In this document: piece by piece, positions 24,640 to 34,843 of the stretch | Numbering within the stretch: the stretch's first letter is position 1 | Layout of the letters: each line of letters starts with the position of its first letter | From: Paenibacillus agricola | GTDB lineage: Bacteria > Bacillota > Bacilli > Paenibacillales > NBRC-103111 | NCBI RefSeq assembly: GCF_011440305.1 | Contig: NZ_JAAOIW010000006.1 | Location: 348,814 to 412,813 of the forward strand | DNA: 64,000 nt | Reading direction: 5' to 3' | The notes under the pieces: generated by a model | The model's database searches: none | Told to the model about the DNA's origin: nothing | Seen by the model: only the letters and a program-made list of their open reading frames with translations | Translations under genes and position numbers: made by a program

Positions 24640-27600
24640 ATGAGCAGAAAAGGATTGCCAGCAAAACAAGGTCTTTATGATCCACAGTTTGAGCATGATG
24701 CATGTGGTATCGGATTTGTTGCTAACATTAAGGGAAAGCCTTCCCATGAAATTGTTGGTCAAGCATTGAAAGTTCTCTGTAACCTGGATCACCGCGGTGG
24801 CCAGGGTAGTGAAAGCAACACTGGGGATGGTGCAGGCATATTGCTGCAAATTCCACATAGCTTTTTTAAAGCGGAATTTGCCCGTGAACATATCGAATTG
24901 CCTGAACCAGGGCAATATGGTGTGGGCATGGTGTTCCTTCCACAAGACGCAACTGCACGTACTGCCTGTGAGCAGATTCTTGAAGCGACCATAACGGAAA
25001 TCGGGCAAAAGCTAATTGGTTGGAGAACGGTTCCTACGGACAATTCCTCTTTGGGGGATTCCGCCCAATCAGCAGAGCCGTTTGTTCGTCAAATTTTTAT
25101 TGGGTCGGCTGTTCAGGGAGCGGATGAATTGACATTTGAGCGCAAGCTTTATGTCATTCGCAAGCTTACAGAAAATGCAGTTCGTTCCATTGAGGGTGGG
25201 GGATCCTTCTATTTCTCCAGCTTGTCGAACCGTACAATTGTTTACAAAGGCATGCTAACTCCCGAGCAAGTAGATAACTACTACCTGGAGCTGAAAAATC
25301 CGGCATTTGAAACGGCGATTGCTCTTGTTCATTCCCGGTTTAGTACGAATACATTCCCAAGCTGGGAGCGCGCACATCCTTATCGCTATATTATCCACAA
25401 CGGCGAAATCAATACACTTCGCGGTAATGTGAACTGGATGCATGCACGTCAAGCCATGTGCGATACAGACTTGTTTGGTGACGATTTCAAAAAAATCCTT
25501 CCCATTATAGATACAGACGGTTCTGATTCGCAGATGTTTGATAACACGCTGGAATTTTTAAGGCTTTCTGGGCGTTCCTTGCCACACGCGGCGATGATGA
25601 TGATTCCAGAGCCATGGTCCAAGCACCAAACGATGAGCGATGAGAAGAAAGCGTTCTACGAATACCACAGTTGCCTGATGGAGCCTTGGGATGGTCCGGC
25701 GGCTATTTCCTTCACGGATGGCCGGATGGTCGGTGCTATTTTGGACCGAAACGGACTACGTCCAGGGCGTTATTATATTACAAAGGATGACTTGATTGTT
25801 CTTGCCTCTGAAGTAGGCGTGCTTGATATTGCTCCTGAACGGATTGCGAGCAAGGAGCGTTTACAGCCTGGTCACATGCTGCTTATCGATACAGTAGCAG
25901 GGCGTATTATTTCGGATGAAGAGGTCAAAGCACCGATTATTTCGGAGCATCCTTACCGTGCTTGGCTCGATGAGCATTTGGTTTCTTTGGAGGACCTTCA
26001 AGAGGCAATTCACGTCCCAGAAACCGACCACGCAACCGTGCTGCAACGCCAGCAAGCATTTGGCTATACGTTTGAGAACATCCGTAAAGTGGTTGAGCCT
26101 ATGGCCAAAACAGGCGTGGATCCACTGGGCTCCATGGGCTACGATGCCCCTCTTGCTGTGCTTTCAGACAGACCGCAATTGCTGTACAACTACTTCAAGC
26201 AGCTATTTGCGCAGGTGACGAACCCGCCGATTGACTCCAACTTTGAAGAAATCATTACGGCTCAAGGAACAACCGTTGGCCCTGAGCGCAACCTGATCCA
26301 TCCAGAGCCTGAAAGCTGCCGCCAGATTCGTTTGGCTACACCAATTTTGACGAATGCAGAGCTTGCCAAGCTGCGTGAAATCAATCGGGATGGCTTTAAA
26401 ACTGTTACTTTGCCTATATTGTTTGATCCTTTCGCAGGTGTGGAAGCTTTGGAGCAGGCAATGGATGCTTTATATGAAGCTGCCGACCAGTCCATAGCTG
26501 AAGGGGCGACTTTACTTATTTTGTCCGACCGAGGCGTAGATGCACAGCATGCCGCTATTCCTGCTTTGTTGGCTGTATCCGGCCTTCACCATCACTTGAT
26601 CCGCACAGGCGCCCGTACCAAGGTAGGCTTGCTGCTGGAATCCGGCGAACCACGTGAGGTGCATCATTTTGCCTTACTGCTTGGTTACGGAATTAGCGCA
26701 ATCAATCCTTATTTGGCACTGGAAACGCTGATCGATCTTGCCAACCAGAAGAAATTAAAAGACCTTCCGATAGAAAAGGCTCTCTACAATTACGTCAAGG
26801 CTTCCACCAAAGGCGTGGTTAAAGTATTGGCCAAAATGGGTATCTCTACGATCCAAAGCTACCGTGGCGCGCAAATTTTTGAAGCTGTCGGTCTGGATCA
26901 ATCCGTTGTTGATAAATATTTCACTTGGACCTATACACCGGTTAGCGGCATCAAGATTGACGTGATTGCCCAAGAGGCAATCTTGCGCCATCAACGTGCA
27001 TATTCCGAGCAAGAAGGACGCGACAATGCATTGGATACAGGCGGAGAGCTGCAATGGCGTAAAAACGCTGAGGAGCATATGTACAATCCTGAAACGATCC
27101 ATGCCCTGCAGGCAGCGGTTAGAACGAATAATTATGATACCTATAAAAAATTCGCTGCGTTAATTCAAGACCAAGACGAGAAGTTTTTATCGCTTCGTGC
27201 CTTGTTCTCGTTTAAATCACAGCGGGAGGCAATCTCGATTGATGAGGTTGAATCGGCTGAATCGATATTCAAACGCTTTAAAACGGGTGCGATGTCCTAT
27301 GGTTCCATCTCGAAGGAAGCACATGAGGACATGGGTATTGCCATGAACCGCATTGGCGGCAAATCGAATACCGGTGAGGGCGGTGAGCACCACGACCGTT
27401 TCATTCCAGATGAGAATGGCGATTCACGCCGCAGTGCGATCAAGCAGGTAGCCTCGGGACGCTTCGGTGTTACGAGCAACTATTTGGTCAATGCGGATGA
27501 AATTCAGATCAAAATGGCACAAGGCGCAAAGCCGGGCGAAGGTGGCCAGCTTCCGGGCACTAAGGTATACCCATGGGTTGCCGAGGTTCGTGGCGTAACA

Positions 27601-29232
27601 CCAGGTGTAGGCTTAATTTCGCCGCCTCCGCATCATGATATTTATTCGATCGAGGATTTGGCAGAGCTGATCCATGATTTGAAAAATGCTAATCCACGCG
27701 CAAGAATCAGCGTTAAGCTTGTATCCGAGGTGGGTGTCGGCACAATTGCTGCAGGCGTAGCCAAAGGTAAAGCTGATGTAGTCTTGATCAGTGGCTATGA
27801 TGGGGGTACAGGAGCTTCCCCACAAACAAGTATCCGCCATGCGGGCTTGCCTTGGGAGCTTGGACTTGCTGAAACGCACCAAACGTTGGTGTTGAACAAC
27901 CTGAGAAGCCGGATTACCGTAGAAACAGACGGTAAGCTAATGACAGGACGCGATGTTGTTGTTGCTGCTTTGCTTGGTGCCGAGGAATTCGGGTTCGCTA
28001 CAACTCCGCTTATTGCATTAGGCTGCATTATGATGAGGGTTTGCCATCTAGATACATGCCCAGTTGGCGTCGCTACTCAAAATCCGCGGTTACGCAAGAA
28101 ATATACAGGCGATCCTGCGCATGTCGTGAATTTCATGAACTTCGTAGCTCAGGATGCGCGTGAACTGATGGCTGAGCTTGGCTTCCGTACAATTGAGGAA
28201 ATGGTTGGCCATACCGAATATTTGGAAACGAAGCAAGCTATTGCCCATTGGAAAGCCAAAGGCATTGATTTGACTCCGCTCCTGCACAAACCGGATATGG
28301 GCGATGATGTTGGGCGTTTCTGCTCAATGGCACAAGACCATGGACTTGAAGCTTCGTTGGATATGAAGCATTTGCTAGAGGCTTGCGCCCCTGCATTGGA
28401 GCATAAGAAGCATGTGCATGTGAGCTTGCCAATCCGCAACGTAAACCGCGTTACCGGAACGATTCTCGGCAGTGAAGTGACTCGCCGTTATGGTCGTGAA
28501 GGCTTGCCTCATGATACCATCCGGCTGCACTTTAATGGCTCGGCTGGCCAAAGCTTCGGCGCTTTTGTACCGAAGGGCATCACGCTTTCGCTAGAAGGCG
28601 ATGCCAATGACTACGTAGGCAAAGGTTTATCCGGCGGTAAAATTACCGTATTCCCTTCAGAGCTGTCCAGCTTTGTTGCCGAAGACAACATTATCATCGG
28701 GAATGTAGCCTTTTATGGGGCAACCGATGGGGATGCTTATATCCGCGGTATGGCTGGTGAACGTTTCTGCGTACGTAACTCAGGTGTCCGTGCGGTAGTC
28801 GAAGGCGTGGGCGACCATGGCTGCGAATATATGACAGGTGGACGTGTGGTTGTATTGGGTCCAACAGGACGCAACTTTGCTGCAGGGATGTCTGGTGGTA
28901 TTGCTTATGTGCTTGATGAGCATGGCACCTTCAAGGACAACTGCAACCAGGAAATGGTGTACCTAGAGCAGGTTGAGGAAACCTTCGAAGCCGAAGAGCT
29001 GCGCAACATGATCCAGCGGCATGAAACCTTTACAGGAAGCCCAGTAGCTGACCGGATTTTGAAAAACTGGGAAGAAAATGTATGGAAATTCGTGAAGATT
29101 ATTCCGAAGGACTACAAACGGATGTTTGAAGCGATTGAACGCGTAAAACGTTCCGGTCTTAGCCAGGAGGAAGCAATGCTCGTCGCTTTCGAAGAAAACA
29201 TGAAAGATTTATCCCGCGTAGGCGGTAACTAA
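24640..29232 (+). CDS. gltB: Glutamate synthase (NADPH), large subunit
   Basis: 1530 residues, the usual family length. The order is the class-II glutamine amidotransferase domain (nucleophile Cys22 in DACGIGF, after a short propeptide), the central domain, the FMN-binding synthase domain ([20 protein letters not shown]), the 3Fe-4S cysteines near 1129-1140 ([15 protein letters not shown]), and the C-terminal GXGXG domain. It converts glutamine and 2-oxoglutarate to two glutamate, working with GltD. An in-frame ATG at 24619 is also open; AAAGG lies 9 bases before the ATG at 24640. B. subtilis calls this gene gltA. The divergently placed GltC regulator of Bacillus is not seen here. Confidence 0.96.
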   Translation: MSRKGLPAKQGLYDPQFEHDACGIGFVANIKGKPSHEIVGQALKVLCNLDHRGGQGSESNTGDGAGILLQIPHSFFKAEFAREHIELPEPGQYGVGMVFLPQDATARTACEQILEATITEIGQKLIGWRTVPTDNSSLGDSAQSAEPFVRQIFIGSAVQGADELTFERKLYVIRKLTENAVRSIEGGGSFYFSSLSNRTIVYKGMLTPEQVDNYYLELKNPAFETAIALVHSRFSTNTFPSWERAHPYRYIIHNGEINTLRGNVNWMHARQAMCDTDLFGDDFKKILPIIDTDGSDSQMFDNTLEFLRLSGRSLPHAAMMMIPEPWSKHQTMSDEKKAFYEYHSCLMEPWDGPAAISFTDGRMVGAILDRNGLRPGRYYITKDDLIVLASEVGVLDIAPERIASKERLQPGHMLLIDTVAGRIISDEEVKAPIISEHPYRAWLDEHLVSLEDLQEAIHVPETDHATVLQRQQAFGYTFENIRKVVEPMAKTGVDPLGSMGYDAPLAVLSDRPQLLYNYFKQLFAQVTNPPIDSNFEEIITAQGTTVGPERNLIHPEPESCRQIRLATPILTNAELAKLREINRDGFKTVTLPILFDPFAGVEALEQAMDALYEAADQSIAEGATLLILSDRGVDAQHAAIPALLAVSGLHHHLIRTGARTKVGLLLESGEPREVHHFALLLGYGISAINPYLALETLIDLANQKKLKDLPIEKALYNYVKASTKGVVKVLAKMGISTIQSYRGAQIFEAVGLDQSVVDKYFTWTYTPVSGIKIDVIAQEAILRHQRAYSEQEGRDNALDTGGELQWRKNAEEHMYNPETIHALQAAVRTNNYDTYKKFAALIQDQDEKFLSLRALFSFKSQREAISIDEVESAESIFKRFKTGAMSYGSISKEAHEDMGIAMNRIGGKSNTGEGGEHHDRFIPDENGDSRRSAIKQVASGRFGVTSNYLVNADEIQIKMAQGAKPGEGGQLPGTKVYPWVAEVRGVTPGVGLISPPPHHDIYSIEDLAELIHDLKNANPRARISVKLVSEVGVGTIAAGVAKGKADVVLISGYDGGTGASPQTSIRHAGLPWELGLAETHQTLVLNNLRSRITVETDGKLMTGRDVVVAALLGAEEFGFATTPLIALGCIMMRVCHLDTCPVGVATQNPRLRKKYTGDPAHVVNFMNFVAQDARELMAELGFRTIEEMVGHTEYLETKQAIAHWKAKGIDLTPLLHKPDMGDDVGRFCSMAQDHGLEASLDMKHLLEACAPALEHKKHVHVSLPIRNVNRVTGTILGSEVTRRYGREGLPHDTIRLHFNGSAGQSFGAFVPKGITLSLEGDANDYVGKGLSGGKITVFPSELSSFVAEDNIIIGNVAFYGATDGDAYIRGMAGERFCVRNSGVRAVVEGVGDHGCEYMTGGRVVVLGPTGRNFAAGMSGGIAYVLDEHGTFKDNCNQEMVYLEQVEETFEAEELRNMIQRHETFTGSPVADRILKNWEENVWKFVKIIPKDYKRMFEAIERVKRSGLSQEEAMLVAFEENMKDLSRVGGN

Positions 29233-29482
29233 TCGTTATTTATATATCAGCTTTGTAAGCTTTGGAGTTGGCTATCAGGATATAGAAGCAAGCACGTCGG
29301 TGAGCAGGTGATAAGCTCTAGCGACCGATGTTGGAAGAGTATGGATTAGCTGCCTTTGGGTAGTCTAGCTCTTTCAACGGCTGTTGCTCTATAAAATGAC
29401 TAGCGACCCCAAGCTTTTAAACTAATAATAGAGCGCTTTCATTAAGTGGATAACACTTTCATCAAAAATCGGAGGTAAAAAG

Positions 29483-30967
29483 ATGGGGAAACCAACCGGG
29501 TTTATCGAATATGAACGCCAGCTTCCAAGTGAAGCCTCTCCACTGCTGCGAATCAGTCACTGGAACGAATTCAGTGTTCCACTGAAGGAAGATGTGCTAC
29601 AAACGCAAGGCGCCCGCTGTATGGACTGCGGGATTCCATTTTGCCATACGGGCAAATTAATTAGCGGTATGGCGGCTGGCTGCCCGGTCAATAATCTGAT
29701 CCCTGAATGGAATGATCTCGTCTATCAAGGGCAATGGCGTGAAGCTTTGGAGCGCCTGCACAAAACGAACAATTTCCCAGAATTTACAGGCCGTGTCTGT
29801 CCGGCGCCTTGCGAAGGCTCCTGTACCGTGGGCTTGAGCGGATCCCCCGTCACCATCAAGAACATTGAAAAGTCGATAATCGATAAAGGTTTTGCGGAGG
29901 GCTGGGTTGTACCCGAGCCTCCGGCTGTTCGAACAGGCAAGAAGGTGGCGGTAGTCGGCTCTGGCCCTTCCGGGTTAGCATGTGCAGCACAATTAAATAA
30001 AGCAGGGCATACCGTAACCGTTTATGAGCGTGCCGATCGGGTCGGCGGACTCCTGATGTATGGGATCCCCAATATGAAGCTGGATAAAAAGTATGTACAG
30101 CGCAGGGTCGAGGTGCTCGAAGCCGAAGGCGTTACCTTCGTAACCAATACCGAGATCGGCAAAGATATTCCCGCTTCGCGGCTCAAGGAAGAGTTCGATG
30201 CGATTGTTTTATGCGGCGGGGCTACGTTAGGCCGCGACTTGAACATCGAGGGCCGTGAGTTGAACGGCGTCCATCTGGCGATGGAGTTCCTCTCCAAGAA
30301 CACGAAAAGCCTGCTCGACTCCAAGCATGAGGACGGCCAATACATCTCTGCCGAAGGCAAGGATGTAATCGTTATCGGCGGTGGGGATACGGGTACGGAC
30401 TGCGTGGGCACATCCATCCGCCATAAATGTAAAAGCGTTACCCAGTTCGAAATTATGCCGAGATCCCCAGAGCAACGGCCTGCCAACAACCCATGGCCGG
30501 AATGGCCCAAGGTGCTTAAGGTCGATTATGGGCAAGAAGAAGCGAAAGAATTGCAGGGTGAGGATCCACGTCATTATTTGATCAATACCAAGAAATTTGT
30601 TGGCGATGAATTCGGCAATGTGAAGGAATTACACACGGTCCTGATCGAATGGCAAATGGATCCACAGGGGCGTTTTGTACCTGTTGAGGTACCGGGCAGC
30701 GAAAAGGTGTACCCGGCACAGCTGGTCATGCTCGCGATGGGCTTCATGGGTCCAGAGGGCTCGGTGCTTGACCAACTGGGCGTGGAGAAGGATCCACGCT
30801 CCAATGCGAAGGCTGAGTATGGCAGCTATGCGACCAATGTAGCCGGCGTATTTGCCGCTGGTGACATGCGCCGCGGACAAAGCTTGGTGGTGTGGGCGAT
30901 TAACGAAGGCCGTGAAGCTGCACGTGAGTGCGACCGGTTTTTGATGGGCTCCTCGAACCTGCCTTAA
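29483..30967 (+). CDS. gltD: Glutamate synthase (NADPH), small subunit
   Basis: 494 residues. The N-terminus holds two cysteine sets that bind 4Fe-4S clusters (CMDCGIPFC with CPVNN, and CPAPCEGSC). FAD-binding [13 protein letters not shown] and NADPH-binding [11 protein letters not shown] follow. It oxidises NADPH and passes electrons to GltB. TCGGAGG precedes the ATG. There are 250 bp between gltB and gltD with no recognisable gene, more than usual for this operon. Confidence 0.96.
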   Translation: MGKPTGFIEYERQLPSEASPLLRISHWNEFSVPLKEDVLQTQGARCMDCGIPFCHTGKLISGMAAGCPVNNLIPEWNDLVYQGQWREALERLHKTNNFPEFTGRVCPAPCEGSCTVGLSGSPVTIKNIEKSIIDKGFAEGWVVPEPPAVRTGKKVAVVGSGPSGLACAAQLNKAGHTVTVYERADRVGGLLMYGIPNMKLDKKYVQRRVEVLEAEGVTFVTNTEIGKDIPASRLKEEFDAIVLCGGATLGRDLNIEGRELNGVHLAMEFLSKNTKSLLDSKHEDGQYISAEGKDVIVIGGGDTGTDCVGTSIRHKCKSVTQFEIMPRSPEQRPANNPWPEWPKVLKVDYGQEEAKELQGEDPRHYLINTKKFVGDEFGNVKELHTVLIEWQMDPQGRFVPVEVPGSEKVYPAQLVMLAMGFMGPEGSVLDQLGVEKDPRSNAKAEYGSYATNVAGVFAAGDMRRGQSLVVWAINEGREAARECDRFLMGSSNLP

Positions 30968-31089
30968 GTAAACACCGAAGTCAGCTGGCAAAAAGCACTG
31001 TCCTTTTCAATACCCCCCTTAAATGGCTGCTGGATTCGAATAATATCCTAAGCCAAGCTAAGTTTCAGGAATCTGGAGGGATCGGACAG

Positions 31090-31239
31090 ATGTATTTGTC
31101 AACACCGATTACACCCATGAAGAACCTTGACGAGAATTGGATCCAATTAATGATTGCCGCTCGCAATATGGGTGTATCCAAAGAAGAAGTGCTACATTTC
31201 ATTCGACAATTAAAGAAACAAAATAAGAGTCGACTTTAA
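31090..31239 (+). CDS. sinI: SinI-like anti-repressor
   Basis: 49 residues. The pattern LDENWIQLMIAARNMGVSKEE is the SinI dimerisation motif (compare LDxEWxxLMxEAxxxxISxEE of Bacillus SinI). SinI proteins bind SinR and stop it from repressing biofilm genes. The ATG has GGAGGG 9 bases upstream; the frame is open further but those starts lack signals. It lies 141 bp before the SinR gene, as in Bacillus. A terminator separates the two genes, which suggests separate control. Confidence 0.85.
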   Translation: MYLSTPITPMKNLDENWIQLMIAARNMGVSKEEVLHFIRQLKKQNKSRL

Positions 31240-31248
31240 AAGAGAAAT

Positions 31249-31288
31249 AACACAGCAAGCGAAGTTTCGCTTACTGTGTTATTTTTTT
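31249..31288 (+). terminator. Terminator between the sinI-like and sinR-like genes
   Basis: AACACAG-C-AAGCGAA (31249-31263) pairs with TTCGCTT-A-CTGTGTT (31266-31280) with one mismatch, followed by ATTTTTTT. Confidence 0.9.
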
Positions 31289-31380
31289 GCTATACCATCT
31301 ACAGTTTCATGAGAATATGATAAAATAAGAGAGAAACAAGGTCAGTCAGTCAGTATACAGAGTACAGGGGAGAAGCAGCT

Positions 31381-31707
31381 ATGTTAGGCAAACGGGTCAA
31401 GGAACTGCGTGTGGAAAAAGGATTATCGTTATCAGAGCTAGCGGAAAAAGCCGGCGTAGCGAAATCATATCTAAGTTCAATTGAAAGGGATATCCAATCC
31501 AACCCTTCGATCCAATTTTTGGAGAAAATTTGTTTGGTGCTTGAAGTGCCTGTGGAAACTTTCCTGAACAATAAAACCACCCCCCATGAAAAGTTGGATG
31601 AGGAGTGGTTGGAGCTAGTTCGTGAAGCTATGGATTCGGGCGTTAGCAAGGATCAATTTCTAGAATTTCTTCAATATAATAGATGGCGAAAAGATCAGCA
31701 AAAGTAG
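31381..31707 (+). CDS. sinR: SinR-like transcriptional regulator (HTH XRE plus SinI-type dimerisation)
   Basis: 108 residues. An N-terminal XRE helix-turn-helix (SLSELAEKAGVAKSYLSSIE, then SNPSIQFLEKI) closely follows Bacillus SinR. The C-terminal LDEEWLELVREAMDSGVSK is the SinR dimerisation motif that SinI mimics. In Bacillus, SinR represses exopolysaccharide and matrix operons until SinI binds it. GGGGAG precedes the ATG. It converges on the polysaccharide operon at 31715-39353, leaving only 7 bp between the two stop codons with no terminator, so read-through between them is possible. Direct control of that operon is inference. Confidence 0.9.
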   Translation: MLGKRVKELRVEKGLSLSELAEKAGVAKSYLSSIERDIQSNPSIQFLEKICLVLEVPVETFLNNKTTPHEKLDEEWLELVREAMDSGVSKDQFLEFLQYNRWRKDQQK

Positions 31708-31714
31708 CGAGGCG

Positions 31715-33940
31715 TTACTTTTGCTCCAGAGGCTGGCCAATTGCTTGAAAAGCCTGCTGCATAAGCTTGTAGCTTTCTTTAACCCGTTCGTTATAACTAA
31801 CCTCGTTCCAAGGCTCCCACTTATATAGCGGCAGCTGGGATACGGGATACATTCCGCTTTTGCTGTCCAAGCCCGTAACGCTCAGATCCGAACGTTTCAC
31901 GATCCATGGCACTAAACGAATACCCTCCGTAGTTTGGGCAAATAATTTGCCCTCTTTATCTCCGTGGCTGATAACCTGGAGCGAGCTTGGATCGGTGAAG
32001 CCCAGCAGCATCCAAGGGATTCTTATTTCGACAGTGTTGCCTTGCACCTGCCACATAGCCAACGAATTGTATTGTGGAGAATCCGGATTCGTCGAGCCAC
32101 GGCGCAACGTGCCAACGGTTACCTCCTCGAACGGATTGTATTTCTTGGAGTCCGGGGGAGCCATCTCCAGTCCAACAGCTAGCTTCCAAGGATTAAATAT
32201 ACCTGAATCATCTGCGAATTCCTCTGGCTTCCAATCCTTCATCCCATACTGCTTACTGTATAACCTCGTATGCAGATCATAGTTGGAGGCAATTCGTACT
32301 TCTGCCTCACCCTCTTTTCCCAATACAATAAGTGTCTCTAGTCCTTCATCAAGTAATTTTCCGCCCAATTCCTTAGCATGCTTATTGCCGCCAGGTAGTG
32401 TATCCACCCCTAAATACAGCAGCTCTTGCTCTGGGTCAAAGGGCTGTTCGAGCTTTGCACTGATATATACATACGCTTCGTCATGGGTCATAGAAATGTC
32501 CTTCCAACCGTTGAAGGAGTAATCCAGCTTCTGTTTATCAGCTGATTTCAAAGCATCCCAATCCCGGACATCCCCATCGATATGCAAGGGACCATCCTTG
32601 GAAGCTTGCATCGCTAACAAGCCGAAATGCTGCTCATTGGTTAGCACATTATTCCATAGCTTGCGTCGAGCTGCTGGAATTTCAAAGTGCAACGTGTTCC
32701 AAGTGCGCTTGAACCATTCATCCTGCCAAGAGAATACGATGGCACCTGCTAGGCCCTCGCTGTAAATATCTTGTAAAAGGGCGGCATCAATACGCCCCTG
32801 ATCCTGCTCATTATGACCGCCTTGATTACGATCCAGCGATCCTATATGGGCGACACCTAATGAAGAGGGAACCCCAAACTCGCTAATTATAATGGGCATG
32901 CCGGCATGGTGGGCCTTCAATTTACGAAGATAGCTTCTGTACGTGTTGGCCCTGCCATCAGGCTCTTTTACATCTTGAAGCGTTTCATCCAGACGGAAGA
33001 AGTCTGGATAATAGGGATATGCATGATAAGCCGCATAGTAGCCGGCGGACCAGTTGGTCATTAGAAGATGGTTAGCATCGACGCTTACCATATCCTCTTC
33101 AATCAGCACTTCACCGGGATGGGTGAGTGGATCGGTCGTCACCCAATTGGTGAAGGCAAGCGGGTGCTTCCATCCGAATTGGCTTTCCGTTTTAGCGAGA
33201 TGGTCGAGCATTTCTGCCAGCCAGTTCTCGAATGGAGCCGCTTCAGGCTTGGCGGAAATGTAGGTACCGGCATAATTTTTTTTGTCCGTATGCTTGGCAT
33301 TTGTATTTTTCACCATAGCTGGGTCCCATTCCGTTCCGATATGCCAGCCTACCAGGTAGGCTCCGGCATTAGATCGATAAACCCCGCTGGCTTTACCAAA
33401 TTGCTCGGGAATATCAACGCTACCGTATACAGCGCCGACTGCATCGGCAATCTCCTTCTGGAAATGCGCATGGATGGTTTCAATATAAGCATCCTTTTGC
33501 TCGATCAGCTCTTCCTCTGGTGACCATACGCCTTGTATGAAATAGAGCGGATTATCCGCATGCTGTTGGTTGTATTCAACCAGTGCGTCGTAAAAGGCTG
33601 GCTTCAAAATCGTATACACACGTACGGTATTGGCACCCATCTCCTGAATCAAGCTGAACCAGGACAGATACTGTTCCTTCGAAATCGGTAAATCCCCTGG
33701 ATCGTAGCCTGGAAGAGCGGCACCCATGTTGACCCCTTTAACGAAAAAGGGTGACCAGGTTTGATTATCATAGATTTCGAAATGATCCTGCTGAGTTCGG
33801 AATTTCGTCTGTGAGCCATCAGCCGCTTGAACGGTTTCGACTTGCTTCGCCGGCCAATAATGCCAGACGAGGTAGCCTATAGTGATAGCTAACAGGGTGC
33901 GGATTAGCCATTTAGCGTATACAGTTGTTTTTGCATCCAT
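31715..33940 (-). CDS. Membrane-anchored glycosidase-like protein with CBM9-like tail
   Basis: 741 residues. An N-terminal membrane anchor (about 11-30) without a cleavage site places the rest outside the cell. Residues about 55-430 look like a clan GH-A TIM barrel: GTEW gives a candidate acid/base at Glu204 and ISEFG a candidate nucleophile at Glu354. From about 450, DGDVRDWDAL and the later beta strands resemble a CBM9/DOMON-type sugar-binding module. It is the last gene of the glmS-HEAT-GT2 operon, the place where polysaccharide operons often encode a glycosidase that trims or releases the polymer. AAAGGAG precedes the ATG. The exact GH family is not assigned. Confidence 0.75.
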   Translation of the reverse strand: MDAKTTVYAKWLIRTLLAITIGYLVWHYWPAKQVETVQAADGSQTKFRTQQDHFEIYDNQTWSPFFVKGVNMGAALPGYDPGDLPISKEQYLSWFSLIQEMGANTVRVYTILKPAFYDALVEYNQQHADNPLYFIQGVWSPEEELIEQKDAYIETIHAHFQKEIADAVGAVYGSVDIPEQFGKASGVYRSNAGAYLVGWHIGTEWDPAMVKNTNAKHTDKKNYAGTYISAKPEAAPFENWLAEMLDHLAKTESQFGWKHPLAFTNWVTTDPLTHPGEVLIEEDMVSVDANHLLMTNWSAGYYAAYHAYPYYPDFFRLDETLQDVKEPDGRANTYRSYLRKLKAHHAGMPIIISEFGVPSSLGVAHIGSLDRNQGGHNEQDQGRIDAALLQDIYSEGLAGAIVFSWQDEWFKRTWNTLHFEIPAARRKLWNNVLTNEQHFGLLAMQASKDGPLHIDGDVRDWDALKSADKQKLDYSFNGWKDISMTHDEAYVYISAKLEQPFDPEQELLYLGVDTLPGGNKHAKELGGKLLDEGLETLIVLGKEGEAEVRIASNYDLHTRLYSKQYGMKDWKPEEFADDSGIFNPWKLAVGLEMAPPDSKKYNPFEEVTVGTLRRGSTNPDSPQYNSLAMWQVQGNTVEIRIPWMLLGFTDPSSLQVISHGDKEGKLFAQTTEGIRLVPWIVKRSDLSVTGLDSKSGMYPVSQLPLYKWEPWNEVSYNERVKESYKLMQQAFQAIGQPLEQK

Positions 33941-33964
33941 GATAGGTGTACTCCTTTACCTCGT

Positions 33965-34786
33965 TTATGCCAATACCAGCAACCGCCGAATTCGAGCCTC
34001 AAGCTCGATGGGCGAGAATGGTTTTGTGAGGACATCCGAAACACCCAGATCAAAGCATTTGGTAAACTCCTGCTCCAGCCCCATATCGGTTAGTACCATA
34101 ATCTTGCATAGGTTTTTCAAAATATGTGATTGGCGAATGCGATGGATCAACTGGTAGCCATCAAGTGCAGGAAGATTGAGCTCTGTAATGACAAGATCCG
34201 GTGGTGTTTCATTGATTAAATCAAGCCCTTCGATTCCATCTTGGGCGGGTCGCACATCATACCCTTGATGGCCAAGCCGGGCAGAAAGGAAGTCGAGCAT
34301 ATCCGTATTTTGGTCAATCAACACAATGGAGGGCGTGGCTTGGGGATCCGCAGAAGGATGGAAAACTTGGATATCCTCGCTTTCCACAGCTTGCTCAGCG
34401 GTCATCGTGACCATTTCGGTAATAGCTTCCCTAGTAGGTTGGGCACTTTCAGGGAAGCTGGCTGTGGTTATTTTTCCAGTTAACAACCCAGCGTCCATTA
34501 AGAAATCTTTGGTTGAGAGTGAGAGAAAGTGTGTGTAGCCGAGTGGCTGGTCCGGTAATATAATGGCCAGCAAGGATTCGGATGGACCATAGCTTGTGAG
34601 GATAGCCAACTGGTCTTTTTCCATGCTTAGGCGCGTTTCCAAGTCCTGAAGCTCTATGGGACTAGCTTGGCTGATATGGGCCAGAATGAGTCCGCATTGC
34701 TTCTGGGTGGAGGCTTGCAGGGTTTCATTAACCTGTTGAAGCAGATATTGGGATAGGTCCGATTGGACGGTGTTTGTAACATGCAT
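33965..34786 (-). CDS. Degenerate GGDEF domain fused to a degenerate receiver domain
   Basis: 273 residues. Residues about 25-135 follow the GGDEF fold (strand CGLILAHI, then SYGPSES where RYGGDEF is expected, then ITTASFPESAQPTREAITEM as in the end of GGDEF domains), but the catalytic loop and I-site are lost. Residues 153-273 are a receiver domain: the acidic pair reads DQ (158-159), the phosphoacceptor Asp is Glu202 (VITELNLPALDG), while Thr233 and Lys255 (LTKPF) remain. It can neither make cyclic-di-GMP nor be phosphorylated in the usual way. It probably acts as a binding or scaffold protein for the neighbouring glycosyltransferase. AAAGGAG precedes the ATG. The GGDEF likeness is my own reading and needs a profile search. 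Confidence 0.75.
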   Translation of the reverse strand: MHVTNTVQSDLSQYLLQQVNETLQASTQKQCGLILAHISQASPIELQDLETRLSMEKDQLAILTSYGPSESLLAIILPDQPLGYTHFLSLSTKDFLMDAGLLTGKITTASFPESAQPTREAITEMVTMTAEQAVESEDIQVFHPSADPQATPSIVLIDQNTDMLDFLSARLGHQGYDVRPAQDGIEGLDLINETPPDLVITELNLPALDGYQLIHRIRQSHILKNLCKIMVLTDMGLEQEFTKCFDLGVSDVLTKPFSPIELEARIRRLLVLA

Positions 34787-34843
34787 AAGAGAACACTCCT
34801 TTGATTGCTAATTAGGTGAATAAGGATATGGAAAAACTATATG

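Noticed and set aside
30928..31089. Longer N-terminus of the SinI-like protein
   Set aside because: The extra residues overlap the end of gltD and lack a ribosome binding site; the ATG at 31090 has GGAGGG and gives the normal SinI length.
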